Assembly (NCBI GenBank): GCA_000493965.1
Contig: AWNV01000046.1
Coordinates: 1 to 26,426 of the forward strand
Length of the DNA stretch: 26,426 bases
Reading direction: 5' to 3'
DNA from: Candidatus Aminicenans sakinawicola JGI OTU-1
GTDB taxonomy: Bacteria; Acidobacteriota; Aminicenantia; Aminicenantales; Aminicenantaceae
The translations under genes were made by a program, and so were the position numbers. The notes under the pieces are model-generated. The model ran no database searches, had not been told where the DNA came from, and saw nothing but the letters and a program-made list of their open reading frames with translations. Position 1 is the stretch's first letter. The number at the start of each line of letters is the position of its first letter. Below, piece by piece: positions 15,904 to 22,470 of the stretch.

Positions 15904-17604
15904 ATGGATAAGATTATTCTTCTTTCCCCCGAGATTTCCCAAAAAATTGCCGCAGGTGAAGTTATCGAACGGCCCTCCTCAGCAGTCAAGGAACTCGTTG
16001 AAAACTCACTGGATGCGCAGGCTTCCGACATAAAAGTTGAAATTTTAGAGGGAGGAAAAAGACTCATTCATGTCATGGATAACGGCTGCGGGATGAGTCG
16101 TGAAGACGCCCTTCTTTGCTTTAAGAGATATTCCACGAGCAAGCTTAAGGAAGAAGACGACCTAAACCGTATTTCGACCTTGGGCTTTAGGGGAGAGGCG
16201 CTTCCGAGCATTTCTGCTGTTTCCCGGATTACTTTAAAGACTTCTGAAGGGGGAGAAGACAAGGGAACGCTGATTAAACGCAAGGGAGATGAAGTTTTGT
16301 GTGTTTCAGACATAGCTTTTCCCCACGGGACAAGCATAGAAGTTGAAGATTTATTCTTTAACCTGCCCGCAAGAAAGAAATTCCTCAGGACGGAAAGAGC
16401 AGAGCTTTCTCAAGTTATAAAAATATTGATTTTTATTTGCCTTGCCTTCCATGATACGGGATTTTCTTTAAAGCATGGAGCCAGAGTGGTGTTTAATTAT
16501 CCTCCAGTAAAAACCCTGAAGGAGAGGATCTATCAGGTTTACGGCAGATCCGTATTAGATACACTCATGGAAATCGATTATGGAGAGGAAGGAAAAAGGC
16601 TTTACGGGTATGTTTCACGTCCGGCTCAGGGCCGTAGAGACAGAAGCCATCAGCTTTTTTTTGTAAATAGACGGCCGGTCAAAGACAAAACCCTCTTAGC
16701 CGCCCTGAACCGTGCTTTTATTAGATTTTTAGAAAAGGACTATTATGCAGAAGCCTTCCTTTTCCTGAGCTGTCCTTTATCAGATGTTGATGTAAATGTA
16801 CATCCGGCCAAAGCAGAGGTTAGGTTTAACGATTCCAGTTTCATGTTTCACCTCGTGCATATGAGCATTGAACAGGCATTGCTCAAGAATGCAGGAGTGA
16901 AAGAGGTCTATCTTTTTCAGAAAGACAAGAAACCAAATTCCAGAATAGCGGAGGATAAATACTTTCCTGTTTTTAGAGATGCAAAAAAAGAGACTCATGG
17001 AACAAAAGATTTGTTTTTTCCACAAGTGAAAGAGGAAAGGAGCTATCCTCGTATTCTTGGGCAGTACCTGAATATTTACATTATTGCCGTAGATCAGCAA
17101 GGGATATTTATCATTGATCAGCACAATGCACATGAGAAGGTTTTGTTTGAGGCATATCAGGAAATAGATAAGAAAAAGAAATGGCCCAGGAAATTAGCAT
17201 TGCTTCCGCTCCTTGTTGAGCTCTCGCCCTCCCAGATTTTGAGTTTTGAACAGAATAAAGTGCTTCTGGAAGAGGCGGGCTTCAGGGTGGAAGCCATGGG
17301 AAGCTATAGCTTTGCTGTAAGGGAATATCCTGATATGTTTAAAGAACAGGAAGCCAAAGACATTCTTCTCTCCCTACTGGCAGAACTAGACAAAGAAAAA
17401 ATAGAAGGTAAAAAGAAAAAGCTTTTGGCCACAATGGCCTGCAAGACAGCCATAAAAGCAGGAGAGCCCCTTTCTTATGAAAAAATGAATTATCTAGTGG
17501 AGGAACTTTTTAAGACTTCGAATCCCTCTATTTGCCCTCACGGAAGGCCAATAATAATTAAGATCGACAGAAGTGAAATTGAAAAGAACATTGGACGGAA
17601 TTAG
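15904..17604 (+). CDS. mutL: DNA mismatch repair protein MutL, endonuclease type
   Basis: 566 aa. N-terminal GHKL ATPase: ELVENSLDAQA with Glu33, VMDNGCGMS with Asp59, and TLGFRGEAL (92-100); then the transducer motif FVNRRPVKD (253-261) and HPAKAEVRF. The C-terminal domain holds a metal endonuclease motif, DQHNAHEKVLFE (405-416), which fits DQHAx2Ex4E except for Asn408, plus MACKTAIKAGEPLS (511-524) and CPHGRP (544-549), so this is probably a nicking MutL of the kind found in bacteria without MutH. It ends the rpiB-purDE-mtaB run; mutS is not in the window. Start at 15904 lacks a strong ribosome site, but reading through from mtaB five bases upstream would serve. Confidence 0.96.
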   Translation: MDKIILLSPEISQKIAAGEVIERPSSAVKELVENSLDAQASDIKVEILEGGKRLIHVMDNGCGMSREDALLCFKRYSTSKLKEEDDLNRISTLGFRGEALPSISAVSRITLKTSEGGEDKGTLIKRKGDEVLCVSDIAFPHGTSIEVEDLFFNLPARKKFLRTERAELSQVIKILIFICLAFHDTGFSLKHGARVVFNYPPVKTLKERIYQVYGRSVLDTLMEIDYGEEGKRLYGYVSRPAQGRRDRSHQLFFVNRRPVKDKTLLAALNRAFIRFLEKDYYAEAFLFLSCPLSDVDVNVHPAKAEVRFNDSSFMFHLVHMSIEQALLKNAGVKEVYLFQKDKKPNSRIAEDKYFPVFRDAKKETHGTKDLFFPQVKEERSYPRILGQYLNIYIIAVDQQGIFIIDQHNAHEKVLFEAYQEIDKKKKWPRKLALLPLLVELSPSQILSFEQNKVLLEEAGFRVEAMGSYSFAVREYPDMFKEQEAKDILLSLLAELDKEKIEGKKKKLLATMACKTAIKAGEPLSYEKMNYLVEELFKTSNPSICPHGRPIIIKIDRSEIEKNIGRN

Positions 17605-17717
17605 TCCGATCTGATCCATACATGTTTTGGCTCACCGCAATAATGGACGCCTATTAATAGACAAAAAAAAGAGCAACCGATGAAACCAAGCCAGTATTTA
17701 CGCTAAGGGAATAATAG

Positions 17718-17747
17718 TTTACATTTTTCCTAAAAGAAGTGTATCAT
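17718..17747 (+). promoter_or_regulatory. Probable promoter of tRNA-Pro
   Basis: TTTACA (17718-17723) and TATCAT (17742-17747) are 18 bp apart, each one mismatch from consensus; the tRNA begins 43 nt after the -10 box. The rest of 17605-17790 shows no gene. Confidence 0.5.
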
Positions 17748-17790
17748 AAGCCATGCAAAATTTTGAAGTTGACGTTTAACATGATAACCG

Positions 17791-17865
17791 CGGGGAGTAG
17801 CGCAGCTTGGTTAACGCGCCTGCTTTGGGAGCAGGAGACCGCCGGTTCAAATCCGGCCTCCCCGA
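17791..17865 (+). tRNA. tRNA-Pro (anticodon TGG)
   Basis: Seven-base acceptor CGGGGAG (17791-17797) pairs with CTCCCCG (17858-17864), discriminator A17865. Anticodon stem CCTGC/GCAGG encloses TTTGGGA, with anticodon TGG at 17826-17828 and G37 as expected for proline. The T arm contains GGTTCAAAT. CCA is not encoded. Confidence 0.97.
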
Positions 17866-17911
17866 TTTGATTTCAAAACACATAATCAGACCTGCTTTCG
17901 TAAACATCACG

Positions 17912-17940
17912 TTGAAAAATAAAAAGCATTGCGCTATATT
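17912..17940 (+). promoter_or_regulatory. Probable promoter of tRNA-Arg
   Basis: TTGAAA (17912-17917) and TATATT (17935-17940) with a 17-bp spacer, 46 nt before the tRNA, suggesting that the two tRNAs can be transcribed separately. Confidence 0.55.
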
Positions 17941-17986
17941 CTGAAAGAGGTTTATCCTTATCAGACCGGACAGATTGATAACAGGT

Positions 17987-18064
17987 GCGCCTGTAGCTCA
18001 GTTAGGATAGAGCAGCTGCCTTCTAAGCAGCGGGTCGGGAGTTCGAGTCTCTCCAGGCGCGCCA
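17987..18064 (+). tRNA. tRNA-Arg (anticodon TCT)
   Basis: Acceptor GCGCCTG (17987-17993) pairs with CAGGCGC (18054-18060); discriminator G18061 and an encoded CCA (18062-18064). Anticodon stem GCTGC/GCAGC encloses CTTCTAA, anticodon TCT at 18022-18024 reading AGA. T arm has GTTCGAGTC. Unlike the tRNA-Pro, CCA is encoded. tRNA-Arg genes are frequent integration targets, and the next 1.4 kb looks rearranged. Confidence 0.97.
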
Positions 18065-18136
18065 CCTATTACCCCTTTTTTTCAATAGTTTTCCTTAGGT
18101 TTTATTTTCAACTAGACTATGCCATTTTAAGCTATT

Positions 18137-18166
18137 TTTGCCATTAAATGGCAAACAAATGGCAAA
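18137..18166 (+). repeat. Short inverted and direct repeats downstream of tRNA-Arg
   Basis: TTTGCCAT (18137-18144) is inverted as ATGGCAAA (18148-18155) around TAA, and AAATGGCAAA occurs twice (18146-18155, 18157-18166) one base apart. A stem of eight pairs with a three-base loop could act as a weak terminator for the tRNA or as recombinase arm sites. The 18065-18136 stretch otherwise holds only AT-rich sequence with T runs. Confidence 0.5.
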
Positions 18167-18184
18167 TTTATGTTTTATTTTTGA

Positions 18185-18470
18185 ATGTTGTCAAGAGGCG
18201 CTCGTTACCGAGAGATCCTAGGTTCACTCCAAGATGAATACCCTGTACAGGTCGCTCTGGTATCCCTGCGGGCTGCGGTATAGCAATCGATATCCGGGAA
18301 TATTGGTCAGGACGTTCTGATCCTGACTGCAGAGTGCAGCGTAGGCAGAGCCCGGCGGTGAATCCCGATTGGGAGTGGTGTTGATGCCGACAGTATAGGC
18401 AGACCCCATCCAGAATCCACGATCCACCAGCAGGTGTAGATGGTCGTGAAAAGTGAGCCACTTAATATAT
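18185..18470 (-). other. GC-rich remnant, possible coding fragment of unknown origin
   Basis: This stretch is visibly richer in G and C than the AT-rich sequence on both sides. On the minus strand one frame stays open into it from upstream (frame ending with a stop at 18224-18226) and reads as plausible protein, for example GFWMGSAYTVGINTTPNRD and NIPGYRLLYRSPQGYQSD, but has no start of its own and I recognise no family. A second minus-strand frame is also open across it. The simplest reading is a decayed or transferred gene fragment; it is the only candidate content in the gap between tRNA-Arg and the GT2-GtrA remnant. Confidence 0.35.
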
Positions 18471-18507
18471 TGGCTTTTTCTTGCAGAATTATAGGAAAGT
18501 TTTTTGT

Positions 18508-19359
18508 TTATCGCTCTTTTTGTGGTTGCCAAGGGCCACTGCTAGGTTCCGGAAAAACAAAGAAACGCCTTCCCATAAAGTTCAGAATGAAAGTTATGGC
18601 AGTCGCAACAGCTTTTGCTGCTGCGGGCGCAATATTCATATTTAATAATGACTTGGTAATCATTAAATCTAACACTGCTACTGCAAGGACAACAGCTATA
18701 TAAACGATTACTTCAGTAGATGATTTCCATTTAGCCTTGTGTCTAAACAGCACAGCAAGGCATAAAAAATAATTTATTATTGCAGCAGATATAAATGCTA
18801 TTGGAGCTGATATCACTACTTTTAACCCTAATGAATATAATATTAAAAAGGCTAAAAGATTAAATAATGCTGCTGCTGTGCCAATTAATATATAGATTAT
18901 TAATTGAATTGGAAGGGGTGCTTTATGCGCATTGTAATGAAATATACAATACAAAGCTCTGAATCCATCTTTTGCGCCTATTTTTTTTCCCTCTTCATAG
19001 GTACGTCCATAATAAGAAATTCCCATTTCGTATACTCTTAGGCGCATTTGCGCTATTTTTGCGACTATCTCTGGTTCAAAGCCAAAACGATTTTCTTTAA
19101 TTTTTATTTTGTGGAAGACTTCTTTTCGAAAAACTTTATAACCTGTTTCCATATCGGTTAGGTTCAAATCAGTAAACATATTGGATAGAAAAGTTAAAAA
19201 CTTATTTCCAAGATAATGCCAATAATAGAGAACTCTGTGGGCTCCATACGATAAAAACCTTGATCCTAGAACTACATCTGCCTCATTATTTCTGAGAGGT
19301 TGTGCCGTCTTTTTCTGATAAAAAGAAGCAGGTGCCAGCCCCCGATTATTCCCATGCAT
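18508..19359 (-). pseudogene. 5'-truncated GT2 (dolichol-phosphate-mannose synthase-like)-GtrA fusion
   Basis: 283 aa if read from the only upstream ATG. From about residue 25 it matches the second half of a DPM1-type GT2 glycosyltransferase: ADVVLGSRFLSYG, GNKFLTFLSNMFTDLNLTDM, ETGYKVFRKEV, NRFGFEPEIVAKIAQ and ISYYGRTYEEGKKIG. A GtrA domain with four hydrophobic segments follows (from about 155), ending NFMGRRFFVF; it looks intact. The N-terminal half of the GT2 domain, with the nucleotide-sugar binding and DxD residues, is absent from the window, so the glycosyltransferase should be inactive. The first ~24 residues (MHGNNRGLAP onward) are not GT2-like and overlap another frame that encodes a membrane segment, which marks a deletion or fusion junction near 19285-19290. 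A retained GtrA flippase function is conceivable. Confidence 0.75.
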
Positions 19360-19484
19360 GCCAAAGGAAATAGGTAGCTGATATTGATTTTTTTAAAAGG
19401 GAAGATATTGTCTTTAAACCATAAAAAAACAAATAGAATATAGAAAAGGCAAAGGAAATAATTTAATATTTTTCTCAAAATCAA
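19272..19484 (-). CDS. Small two-helix membrane ORF or N-terminal fragment
   Basis: 70 codons from a TTG at 19484 with no clear ribosome site. Two hydrophobic segments (about 6-22 and 37-55) are separated by a Lys-rich loop (FPFKKINIS), then a basic tail FIRKRRHNLSEIMRQM. The end overlaps the truncated GT2 frame by 88 nt. The hydrophobic pattern and the frame shift relative to the GT2 remnant suggest that it is the start of a larger membrane protein fused, out of frame, to the remnant. It could also be a genuine small protein. I recognise no family. Confidence 0.35.
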   Translation of the reverse strand: MILRKILNYFLCLFYILFVFLWFKDNIFPFKKINISYLFPLACMGIIGGWHLLLFIRKRRHNLSEIMRQM

Positions 19485-19524
19485 ATCGCTATTTAAGTTT
19501 TATATCACATTTCTTTTTGCGTTT

Positions 19525-20673
19525 TTATTTATCTTCATCCATCAAATAGCCGATAGAGGTAAAGCCAACCCAGTGGTGAAGGTTTGAATAATATGTTGTT
19601 CCTAGATTAAGCTTTTCTAATGGAGGCGCCGGAAAGCTCAAGCTTGTTCCGTAACGCAGAAAAACCCCATGAAAAGGTTTGTGCTGTAATTTCCTGCCAA
19701 GATGGAATAAGAAGTTTAATCCCATCGGAACAGAAAACCGCCCGCACCATGTTATCTTGTATTGATATGGATCATTTGGGTCAACACATTTCCAAAAGAA
19801 ATCTCTAATCCTAGATGTTTCTATCTCTCCACAAAGAAAGTTTTTGATAAGAGCCATATCTTGTTTAACTCCTTTTTTATACCCGTCAGCATCTGTTCCA
19901 AAAGGACAGTAATTATAATAACTCCATCCATAATCCCCATAGTGGACACAATCTGTCGAGATTAGGAAGGCAATATCTTTGCCCAATTTCCAGTTGTTCT
20001 TTTTTATGATTTCTGCAAGAACTGAAGCCAGCCGTGAAGCCAGTTCATCCATTTTTTCCCAGTTCATGTAAGGAACCAAAATTGGAACAATTTCGACAGA
20101 GCGATTGAAATGTTGAAGGAATGGGAGCAAAGCCTCTAGAGAATGCTCAACAGTCTGAACCTCATCATCAACAAGATAATCTTCTTCATCAAGGCCTTTT
20201 TTTATCTCTTCACGGACAGGAGAAACAGAGATGTTTCCATATGGCCCTCTCCAGTTTTTAAAAGAGTCAAAGATGAATTTATCTTTGAGACCATAAGTTT
20301 TTGCCCAGTGACAGGTGCCAAAAAGAATGACTTTTGGTGCGTTAATATATTTCATGAGTTGAATGTAACCTCTCCCGGCATAAAAGTAGTCATCATGAGG
20401 ACAAATGCCAGCAATGAAAGACGTGTTGCTGTCAAAATTGTATTTTCTCTGATTCTCGAGAATTTTCTTTCTTTCGACTTTTTCCAGAATGCTGACAACG
20501 GAATTTGTTTGGTCTCTTGTATGAGAAAAACCAACTAGGTCAACAAGCCCCCGCAAGTCTTTTTGCGATGGTATGGCAACTCTTTTTAGAAGTTCATCTC
20601 TTGGCGTTTGAGCGAATGTAGAAAGCCCACATAATAATATAAACATTAAAAACGCAAGTCTTTTAGTTGTCAT
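19525..20673 (-). CDS. Secreted MEMO-family (AmmeMemoRadiSam system protein B-like) protein
   Basis: 382 aa. Residues 1-21 form a signal peptide (KRLAFLMFILLCGLSTFA, cleavage likely before Gln22). MEMO proteins share the fold of LigB extradiol dioxygenases and bind a metal; their function in bacteria is not established. Expected ligand positions are present: His93 in CPHDDYFYAG, His122 in FGTCHW, Glu176-His177 in VEHSLEALLPFLQ, Asp241 and His244 in ISTDCVHYG, and Cys310 in WCGRFSVPMG. Most MEMO proteins are cytoplasmic, and the partner AMMECR1 and radical-SAM genes of the AmmeMemoRadiSam trio are not next to it. GGAGAGGTGG lies just upstream of the ATG, abutting repeat copy C. A LigB-type dioxygenase acting outside the membrane is an alternative. 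Confidence 0.85.
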   Translation of the reverse strand: MTTKRLAFLMFILLCGLSTFAQTPRDELLKRVAIPSQKDLRGLVDLVGFSHTRDQTNSVVSILEKVERKKILENQRKYNFDSNTSFIAGICPHDDYFYAGRGYIQLMKYINAPKVILFGTCHWAKTYGLKDKFIFDSFKNWRGPYGNISVSPVREEIKKGLDEEDYLVDDEVQTVEHSLEALLPFLQHFNRSVEIVPILVPYMNWEKMDELASRLASVLAEIIKKNNWKLGKDIAFLISTDCVHYGDYGWSYYNYCPFGTDADGYKKGVKQDMALIKNFLCGEIETSRIRDFFWKCVDPNDPYQYKITWCGRFSVPMGLNFLFHLGRKLQHKPFHGVFLRYGTSLSFPAPPLEKLNLGTTYYSNLHHWVGFTSIGYLMDEDK

Positions 20674-20688
20674 CGTTCCACCTCTCCA

Positions 20689-20800
20689 CCTGGATTATTC
20701 ATAAAAATTGCTGATAGAATTAATATAATATCAACTAGTTTTGATCGTTCTCCATGAAACAATATATATCAATCTAACTCGTTATCCAAGAAATCCTTGT
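20689..20800 (-). repeat. Dispersed 5'-UTR repeat, copy C (upstream of the MEMO gene)
   Basis: On the minus strand, 20714-20689 is the 26-bp core with one mismatch to copies A and B. It stops 15 nt before the MEMO start codon, directly at the ribosome site, as in front of rpiB. Upstream similarity to copy B continues: TGGAGAACGAT near 20750 is identical, and AAGGATTTCTTGGATAACGA (about 20774-20793) matches 17 of 20 bases of the corresponding rpiB block, so the homologous region covers roughly 70-100 bp with indels. Confidence 0.75.
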
Positions 20801-20855
20801 AACTGCTTTATTCTATACCATAGGTTGGCTCACAAACTAACAGCGTAAAGCATAT

Positions 20856-21103
20856 GAATTTGAGGGGATGGAGGAAGCGACATTAAAAGATTTAGCCTTT
20901 CTGAGTCGATCTTCGAGGGAATCCGACGAAGTCGGGCCTGATGGATGTGTGAGCACTGTATAATCAAAGGGGCAGTGTTAATAATGGTCCGCGGATATTG
21001 TGGCGTTGCTTAAGATAAACATGCGGAGTTCCAGCAGAGCCGAGAAGATCGGGAGGAAATGGCGTTAAAAATCTTAGTGGAGCGCAAACATGCACTCAAA
21101 TTC
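20856..21103 (+). ncRNA. Candidate structured RNA or hairpin-ended element, ~248 nt, family unknown
   Basis: No ORF of note lies here. The segment is framed by nested inverted repeats in consistent order: GAATTTGAG (20856-20864) with CTCAAATTC (21095-21103) and an adjoining ATG/CAT; GCG (20877-20879) with CGC (21083-21085); AAGATTTAGCC (20887-20897) with GGCGTTAAAAATCTT (21061-21075, bulged); CGATCTTC (20907-20914) with GAAGATCG (21044-21051), eight perfect pairs. Inside are hairpins CCGAC-GAA-GTCGG (20923-20935) and CACTG...CAGTG (20954-20977). The last 40 bases recur at 1-40. Strand is unknown; the symmetry means either could fold. Possibilities: a stand-alone guide-type scaffold such as a HEARO/omega-RNA-like element, a miniature transposon, or an unknown ncRNA. 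I could not match it to a family by eye. Confidence 0.55.
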
Positions 21104-21112
21104 TCCTCATCA

Positions 21113-21143
21113 AACCTGAATTAATCATAAAAGCTGCCAGGTT
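21113..21143 (-). repeat. Degenerate repeat copy D with short terminal inversion
   Basis: CCTGAATTAATCATAAAAGCTG (split view: 21115-21126 and 21127-21136) matches copy C in the same orientation with two mismatches and a 3-nt gap. The unit is bracketed by AACCTG (21113-21118) and CAGGTT (21138-21143), and its end overlaps the stop codon of the ChaN-PDZ gene. Here the repeat is downstream of a gene rather than upstream of one. Confidence 0.55.
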
Positions 21144-22347
21144 AAAATTTTAATGTGATTTTTTTCTCTTCTCCATTCCGCAAAACTCGAAATCTAACAG
21201 ATTCTCCCCAGCTAAAACGGGCTAAATATGTACGCAGTTCGTTTATATCACTGAAAACTTTTCCGTCCACAGAAAGGATAACATCCCCCTTTAGAAAAGA
21301 GACATTTTTAGCCGCACCTCCCATGGGATTTTGAGAGACAACAATGTTTGACAGACCTTTAAAATTCTTCAAACTAAGGCCTACAGATGGAAAGGCAGGC
21401 CTTTGTTCTTCAGAAATTCCCCAGACGAAATTGGCCAGGCTTCTAGAGACTAGGACACTCTTTTTCTCCTTTGATACAGTCACACAGATTAGTGTGCTAA
21501 AAGGCAGACTGTTTTTTTCAAAGACCCGGCGGTTGATTCCCAGATTATAAAGCAAATGGCCTGAACCAACCAGGACTACAACAGGCTTATTCTCAAGCCG
21601 AAAGGCCTTACAAACATAAAAGGCCATGGCTTCATCCCATGCCGATTGCGCCCTATAAAGCCCTTCAAAAGCCATATCCAAAAATCTTCCTTTCATCTGG
21701 GGTGGAATATCGGAAGTTTCAAATATCCTGCGAATAAGAGCTCTATGTTCTTTATTTGAAAGATCAGGCTTGGGCAATAATTTCTGTTCCTCTTCAGAAA
21801 GAGAATCCCAACCTTTCATCCGGATTTTTTTTATTACACTTCTGGGTATATTTAGAGCATAAATGGGAATTTTCATTTTTTTAGCCAGATTAAATATCTG
21901 TTCATAATATCCAAAATTGAAATTCCATGTGATATACCACTGGATTTTCCGGATGAATTCCTCTTCCGTCAGAATACCAAGGCTCCACTTATTCAGCACG
22001 TCCTGGAAGTTAATAGGGAACATTTCCATGCCTATACAGGGCAGTTCACCCTCACCAGATAAGGCTTCTATGACTTTAAACTGAATCTCATGAATAGGTA
22101 GACTATTATGCGTTTCTCCCACATAAACAAATCGACTGCTTTTCATTTCGGATATCATTTCAGAAAAAGAAATGACTTCCCCGGTGCGGGCCGAATAAAT
22201 ATTCCCTGGAAAAATGATCATCGTCTTGTTCTTTAGTTTAGGATTTCCAATTTTTAGAAGGAGGCTCTCGTCCTCAATCCCGTAGACTCGAATCCCCATA
22301 AAAAGGCAAAACAGGATAAAGACAGTAATTTTTTTTCTTATTAGCAT
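21142..22347 (-). CDS. ChaN-family lipoprotein-like protein with C-terminal PDZ domain
   Basis: 401 aa. ChaN/DUF399 proteins are extracytoplasmic and have been linked to haem or iron handling in a few bacteria. An N-terminal signal segment (KKITVFILFCLFMGIRVYG, 5-23) precedes the ChaN domain: FVYVGETHNSLPIHEIQ with Glu78 and His80, GMEMFP, AWDEAMAFYVCKAF and VVVLVGSGHLLYNLGI. The last ~80 residues are a PDZ domain (NPMGGAAKNVSFLKGDVILS, VDGKVFSDINELRTYL). The start at 22347 has GGAGAGGAA just upstream and is followed by the signal peptide; the longer frame to 22413 is ruled out by a promoter whose transcripts would begin near 22367. Exact ligand unknown. It runs divergently from the DUF2207 gene. 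Confidence 0.83.
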   Translation of the reverse strand: MLIRKKITVFILFCLFMGIRVYGIEDESLLLKIGNPKLKNKTMIIFPGNIYSARTGEVISFSEMISEMKSSRFVYVGETHNSLPIHEIQFKVIEALSGEGELPCIGMEMFPINFQDVLNKWSLGILTEEEFIRKIQWYITWNFNFGYYEQIFNLAKKMKIPIYALNIPRSVIKKIRMKGWDSLSEEEQKLLPKPDLSNKEHRALIRRIFETSDIPPQMKGRFLDMAFEGLYRAQSAWDEAMAFYVCKAFRLENKPVVVLVGSGHLLYNLGINRRVFEKNSLPFSTLICVTVSKEKKSVLVSRSLANFVWGISEEQRPAFPSVGLSLKNFKGLSNIVVSQNPMGGAAKNVSFLKGDVILSVDGKVFSDINELRTYLARFSWGESVRFRVLRNGEEKKITLKF

Positions 22348-22373
22348 TCTTTCCTCTCCAACTTTTTTCAGCA

Positions 22374-22403
22374 ATCTTAGTCCTGAACATTTAATAATGT
22401 CAA
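22374..22403 (-). promoter_or_regulatory. Promoter of the ChaN-PDZ gene
   Basis: On the minus strand a perfect TTGACA (22403-22398) is followed after 18 bp by TAAGAT (22379-22374, four of six). Initiation near 22367 gives a ~20-nt leader carrying the ribosome site, which fixes the start of the gene at 22347. Confidence 0.65.
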
Positions 22404-22430
22404 GAGACAGCAATTTCGGATCGCCATTTC

Positions 22431-22459
22431 TTGAACATTCCTAATTTAAATGGTAAAAT
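22431..22459 (+). promoter_or_regulatory. Promoter of the DUF2207 gene
   Basis: TTGAAC (22431-22436) and TAAAAT (22454-22459) are 17 bp apart. The -10 box overlaps the first in-frame ATG (22450), so transcripts beginning near 22466 could only use the ATG at 22471 and would be almost leaderless; no ribosome site is visible before either ATG. Confidence 0.55.
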
Positions 22460-22470
22460 TTTCCATTAAA

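Noticed and set aside
18306..18330. GTCAGGA/TCCTGAC inverted repeat in the GC-rich remnant
   Set aside because: Seven-base stem without a T run and within a possible coding fragment; most likely coincidental.
20856..21103. Group II intron fragment as an explanation of the structured element
   Set aside because: No recognisable domain V (AGC...GAAA...GUU) and no reverse transcriptase gene nearby.
22348..22413. Longer N-terminus for the ChaN-PDZ protein
   Set aside because: It would precede the predicted transcript start near 22367 and push the signal peptide inward; 22347 has GGAGAGGAA.
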